Of a DNA stretch of 64,000 bases, positions 59,735-64,000 are shown piece after piece. Location of the stretch: the NCBI GenBank assembly GCA_029891345.1, contig CM057002.1, positions 63,726,777 through 63,790,776 on the forward strand, in the 5' to 3' direction. Numbering within the stretch: the stretch's first letter is position 1; each line of letters starts with the position of its first letter. The notes under the pieces were generated by a model that was not told the origin of the DNA, searched no databases, and worked only from the letters and a program-made list of their open reading frames with translations. This DNA is from Dryococelus australis. Lineage: Eukaryota; Arthropoda; Insecta; Phasmatodea; Phasmatidae. The translations under genes and the position numbers were made by a program.

Positions 59735-59960
59735 CTATGCACGTACGTTTGTAAATACGTATGTAGGTATGTACATAAGTAGGTACGAGTGTAATTATGT
59801 AGTTACATATACGTGTGTGCATGATTACATTCGTATATATTTATCTATATCTTATATACGTAAAGTATGCATATATGTATGAACATACGTATGTATGCAT
59901 TTATGTGTGCGTGTACGTATGTACATATATACCAGTGTGGCTCGTAAGTCCGTAAGTAAG
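59735..59960. repeat. Degenerate tetranucleotide tract (TACG/TATG/GTAC)
   Basis: Words such as GTACGT, GTATGT, TACATA and ATACGTA follow one another with four-base phasing in many places. Frames across it are repeat translation. Confidence 0.7.
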
Positions 59961-60470
59961 TGAAGCTCCATGATCAGATGGTGGGAACATAACTTGGAGT
60001 TTGTGGAGTTGGGAAAGGGTTGCTGCCAGTAGTATCCGTTAAGCAAAACACACTTTTACACATAACGAACAGTGTTGGCAGCCAAATTTAAGTTCCTCAA
60101 TCTTGCAGAAACACTCAAGTTTCACGTGATATCTAAAATAAAACTGTGCCTTGTAGAAAAAAAAATTGAACGGAAATTGTTGGTAAATAAATTATGGACA
60201 ACAAATGGATCTACAGAATGTTTCATTTCTCTGTCAGTAGAAATATATCTGCAATTTTATGGCCTACAATTCGTGTAGTTTTTACGCGTCCATGGAAGAA
60301 AGTATTTTTGGTCATCATCCTTCAGTCCCATCGATTAATATGCGCTTCTGTAATGTTACACATAATTTTGTTTATTGCATTCACATTTCACACAGTTAAT
60401 CATGCAATGATCAAAATAACATGCTTCGTCAACGCACATTAATTACCGTCAAGTCGTTACTTTTTCAGCC
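59961..60470. other. Intergenic, no gene seen
   Basis: Overlapping frames at 60072-60442 plus have no recognisable domain. Confidence 0.45.
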
Positions 60471-60821
60471 CGGTTAGGATAGTTTCGATTCTTTCAGCAA
60501 AGCGCTCTGGTATATAAGAGCGGAACTGTTATTGGCCGCCAGAAGGCATATAGGCTCTCGCCTTTTTGGAGCTATATTTCGGCATTTCAGGCCGACGAAC
60601 TCGGGGGCGATGAGGGCGACTCTGCTACGCGCATCAAGTGCGCCATTGTCACTAAGCACAAGGCTTCTAACTGGCGTACAGTGTTGTTCCCACGGTGACA
60701 CTCCAGTTTTATTGGTGGTAAGTTTGTTAAAAAGGTTTAATGCAGGGCCTATAATAACTTCTGTTTCTACTTGTTGGGTACCTGTTTGCCATTTTGGAGT
60801 ACTCTGAAACAGTGTTTCTAA
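60471..60821 (+). repeat. Dispersed repeat family X, copy 2, left part, with TATA box
   Basis: TATATAAG at 60511-60518 precedes a GC-richer leader. From about 60635 the sequence corresponds to 7164-7260, and from 60738 to 8212-8328 (TGCAGGGCC, TTGGAGTACTCTG). It is interrupted at 60822 by an inverted-repeat element. The TATA and leader suggest an LTR-like or promoter-bearing repeat; frames on both strands are not protein-like. Confidence 0.5.
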
Positions 60822-61514
60822 AGCCCCTGCCACACTGTCAAATTTTCGCCTTCAGCTATATTTGACAGTAAAATTTGAAGATAAAATATGGCCATCACAA
60901 TTTTCGTTCCAACAAAGTGTATCAAATAATCTTAAATGTGTTTGAAAATATGACACACTGTTGAATTTTTTTTACTGAGAGATTCTAATTTGAACCATTA
61001 TTAAAAAATTATTTCCATAAGAGATATTGCTTTTATTTTTACATGCAATTCGTGATAGGAATAAATGTAAGGATTGTTGTAAATTACTTTCGCTTCTTTC
61101 CTAAATTAAAATTTTATTTATAAGAGATGTTTCATGCACAATGAAATTCAATGCCTCCGAGTACGAAACATTATGCGCAATAATTAATTAAAAATAGCAT
61201 TCATGCCCAGACAGCTTCTACATAAATTGTTTTCATCACATACTTCGTTTCAAGCAATTGTTCGTTAGTCTATAGTTTATTGACGTCCATGTGTGTCGTG
61301 CACGATTCTGATTGGCTCAGACCGACAAACATCAAATCAATTTTAGAACCGGTCCAATTTTCAAATGTCTGGTGGAAACTGAAGGCATCCAACTTTTTTT
61401 CAGACAAATATGGCGGCGTTATGACTTTTCGTTGACGTCATAACTGTCCTACTTTATTTGACCAAACTTAATGAAGTGAGTTTGACGGAAATATTTGACA
61501 GTGCGACAGGGGCT
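60822..61514. mobile_element. 693-bp inverted-repeat DNA element inserted into family X
   Basis: AGCCCCTGCCACACTGTCAA at the left end is the imperfect complement of TTTGACAGTGCGACAGGGGCT at the right end. Subterminal TTTGACAG words recur. There is no transposase frame. No clear target-site duplication was seen, but the uninterrupted sequence at 8320-8350 places the borders at these points. Superfamily unresolved. Confidence 0.75.
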
Positions 61515-61700
61515 GAACGCGTGTGAAGTCTTGAACGCACTCAACAGTTGTCTGAAGTGTGAAGTGCGGAGGCTCCCTCCGGACTCTTCGCGTCGCGGCG
61601 TTCTGGCTCAGCGTCGTCGTCTCGGCGTCGACCAGTCTCGAGTATAAGTGTGGTTATTGAGTGACGAACGAGTGGAGGGTCAGCCGCCGATTTATCATCA
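61515..61700 (+). repeat. Family X, copy 2, right part; GC-rich
   Basis: GAACGCGTGTGAAGTCTTGA and CTCAACAG continue the alignment to 8328-8365. Then follows a CpG-dense stretch (CTTCGCGTCGCGGCG, GTCGTCGTCTCGGCGTCGAC) with GAGTATAAGTG at 61639, possibly a TATA-like element. Confidence 0.45.
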
Positions 61701-64000
61701 TTGGGACGCTACTCCCTGAGCGCGGGGGAGGTACAAACCAAGGCCCTTGTCCTCCCATGCGGTCATGATAATAAAGTCCAGGTTAGGGTGGGGATAACCC
61801 CCACCACCACGGCCTGGTGAAAAAAAGGGGGGGGGGGGGTTAATAGTACAAAAAATTTTTCTTGTGGCAGTGCTCGTTTGTAGAATTACCAGAGCCGTTT
61901 TTGTTGTAGATCTCAAGAAATATTTGTACTACACTCACCCAGTATGCGAGCTCAGATAAAATGACGTGTACCGAACAACATAAAACCGTGTTCAGCTGTT
62001 AGTACAAAAACGGGGGGTGGGAAACGGAGCTGCTTGAAGAAATATACATAACGCAGTGGTAAATAACGTGAAACACTTAAAACAACTCACATAATGCTAA
62101 TAAAATAATGAAGACAACTTTATATTATTCTTGTTTCGTTATTACCCATCCCATAAACTGTAATAAAAAAAAGTATATTTTGAAAGTAGTGGAGACGGTC
62201 AAGAAGTTTTAAAAAATGCTTATAAGTGATGCAAGAGACGGGGAATGACATCTCCATGCATACAGGGTGCAACTATTTATATTTTCCTTATTTTATTATT
62301 TTATATCTATATTTATCTGTTATTTATTCATCACATATGTATTCTAGGACAAATATATAATTTTATTTGCACTATTTAATCATGCAAGTTGAAACGCAAG
62401 GTTATAATTTGTATCATTAAAAATATACGTGTTGTAGATTTCAAAAATAACTTGCTGTAGTTATACAGAATATTTTCTCGGCAACTGGTATCCAAGAATT
62501 TTTCTTGTGAAACTGCAAAACACTTTTGACAGTGTAGTAACTCCGAGCACCGCGCTGGATATCGAGATGGCACCACGGATCCTCTGGAGACCTGCAGGGT
62601 CTACGTGTCCACGCACGAAGGCGGGTTTGCGCGGGCAAGAGCAGAAGGTAGCATCTTGGATGTTTTAATTTCACGCATAGGCGGTGACAGATGGAAGCGA
62701 GGAGCAAGCTCCTAGCACGAGGACATCCGATAACGGGGCACCGACGGCCAGAGGAACGATCGCTGTCCACGAAACTAGACGTGCAAAGGGAAACCGTGAA
62801 ATTACCTGCATCCAGGAACATGTAATATTCACAATGAACTAGCGGATTTGTAACTGTGCAAAATGGAAGAAGGGTAGCGTCATCTGCTAGGAATTACCTA
62901 ACGTTACAGCTTAAACAGTGTGGAAATTCTGAAGGCACCATAGCGCCTGTAACGGTATTAACAATTTTATTGGCTGTGTCTGCATATCATTCTAGCCATG
63001 TAATTTATAATTTTATAAACAAAATAATTGTATATAAAAATTATTTTTAATTTTTATACCTTACGTACTATATTTTTTCACAACCATATCAATAAACCGA
63101 TGAAGATTTCCTGCAAAACGTGTTGTCTAGAACATTTAAAATGAAAATAAGATTACATTTTTAATTATAAACATTGTTAAATAATAATTAATTTTTGTAA
63201 ATTTCAGGCCAGAAAATCTTACCCAAATATTTTATTCTATATATTATCTGTTAGTTGTGTATAGTATATACACATAGTTTTCGTAATTAGTTGCTGTTCG
63301 GTATTTTGACTGTTCACTCTTGGAATTTTCAAATGTTGTATACGTATATTCATTTTCTCGACCATAGGTCACTTCTCGCAATGGCTAGTGTCCAAAAATT
63401 TCCATCCAGTCAAAACATACGCGTTCTCCTTTCAAATGCAAAATAATGCAAACCTTCCTGACAAATTTGGTAGGGTGTACACTACTTTGTAATGAGTTCT
63501 GCATTATGTACAACCAGTTGCAATGGTCAGTTGGTAGCTGAACTTCTTCTACCTTAAAGGCAGCTATAGTAGTCTAACACATGAGTCCAAATTCTAGCAT
63601 TGATGAAACATGGTGGACGTTTCAGTTGACCAGAGAGTTTTCTCCGAGCACTCCAGTTTACACAATCTTTTCAACCTGTTCTCATCCTCCTTTGTGTCTG
63701 AAAATGTATGTAATTGTTTAAAGAAAGACAAACATCTCCCTACCTAGAACCGAAAGCCTCTCTGTCGCCCAGTAGTTGTTATTTTCCCTGAAGAGTGTGT
63801 GGGACATAAATGGAAGCTGTAAAGGTTAATCATATTTTACAATTTTCTGAAAGACAAAAGAGAAAACCAAAATTTAAATACTACACTTTTTTCTTACTAA
63901 TTTTTTGTCGGTGTGGTAGTTTTTTAAGAGATTTTCTGCCGCCGTAAAATTTTATACGTTATTGCGGCTTAAGATGATATGAAAAATAAACGCACAACAA
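61701..64000. other. Intergenic, no gene seen; G13 run
   Basis: A G homopolymer lies at 61827-61839. A GC-richer patch at 62550-62820 has a minus-strand frame (62441-62821, 126 codons) without recognisable domains. The rest is AT-rich. Confidence 0.5.

Overview
The window looks like non-coding DNA from a large, AT-rich animal genome, most likely an insect. The evidence is a run of insect-style mobile-element relics: a LINE reverse-transcriptase tail, tRNA-derived SINEs, several families of small inverted-repeat DNA elements (MITEs), long microsatellites, and open reading frames that are nearly all short and without protein-like composition. The species cannot be told from the sequence. There is no bacterial-style gene organisation and no CRISPR array, rRNA or intact tRNA gene that I can see.

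Layout. 1-780: 3' end of a frameshifted LINE. 1.5-3 kb: two dispersed repeats, each with a second copy at 38.9 or 46.5 kb, around a TA-flanked MITE. 4.36-4.71 kb: a 43-bp minisatellite. 6.1-8.4 kb: a nest of a SINE, a 432-bp foldback element and an older repeat ('family X'). 11-34.4 kb: most copies of one MITE family (terminal repeat GGCTGTTCACGGTAAAGTGA), plus (AT)26, (CA)29 and (GT)11(GA)38 tracts. 23.9-26.6 kb: a heavily decayed protein gene, interrupted by repeats that include a retroposed string of tRNA 5' halves. 30-31.3 kb and 40.9-41.6 kb: GC-rich blocks with a TATA box. 42.4-45.5 kb: the most gene-like part, with a possible non-coding exon ending in a consensus splice donor and, at 45287-45490, a good candidate last coding exon with acceptor, stop and AATAAA. 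51.0-51.6 kb: eleven copies of a 52-bp repeat. 55.4-56.5 kb: a 1.1-kb pyrimidine-rich strand. 57.9-58.1 kb: a near-perfect palindrome. 60.5-61.7 kb: a second family X copy with a 693-bp inverted-repeat element inserted.

No pathway or operon can be described. If a living gene crosses the window it is probably a plus-strand gene with large introns ending near 45.5 kb; that is inference from splice and poly(A) signals. Family assignments rest on reading the sequence and on memory, with no database search. Boundaries of repeats are accurate to about 5-20 bases.
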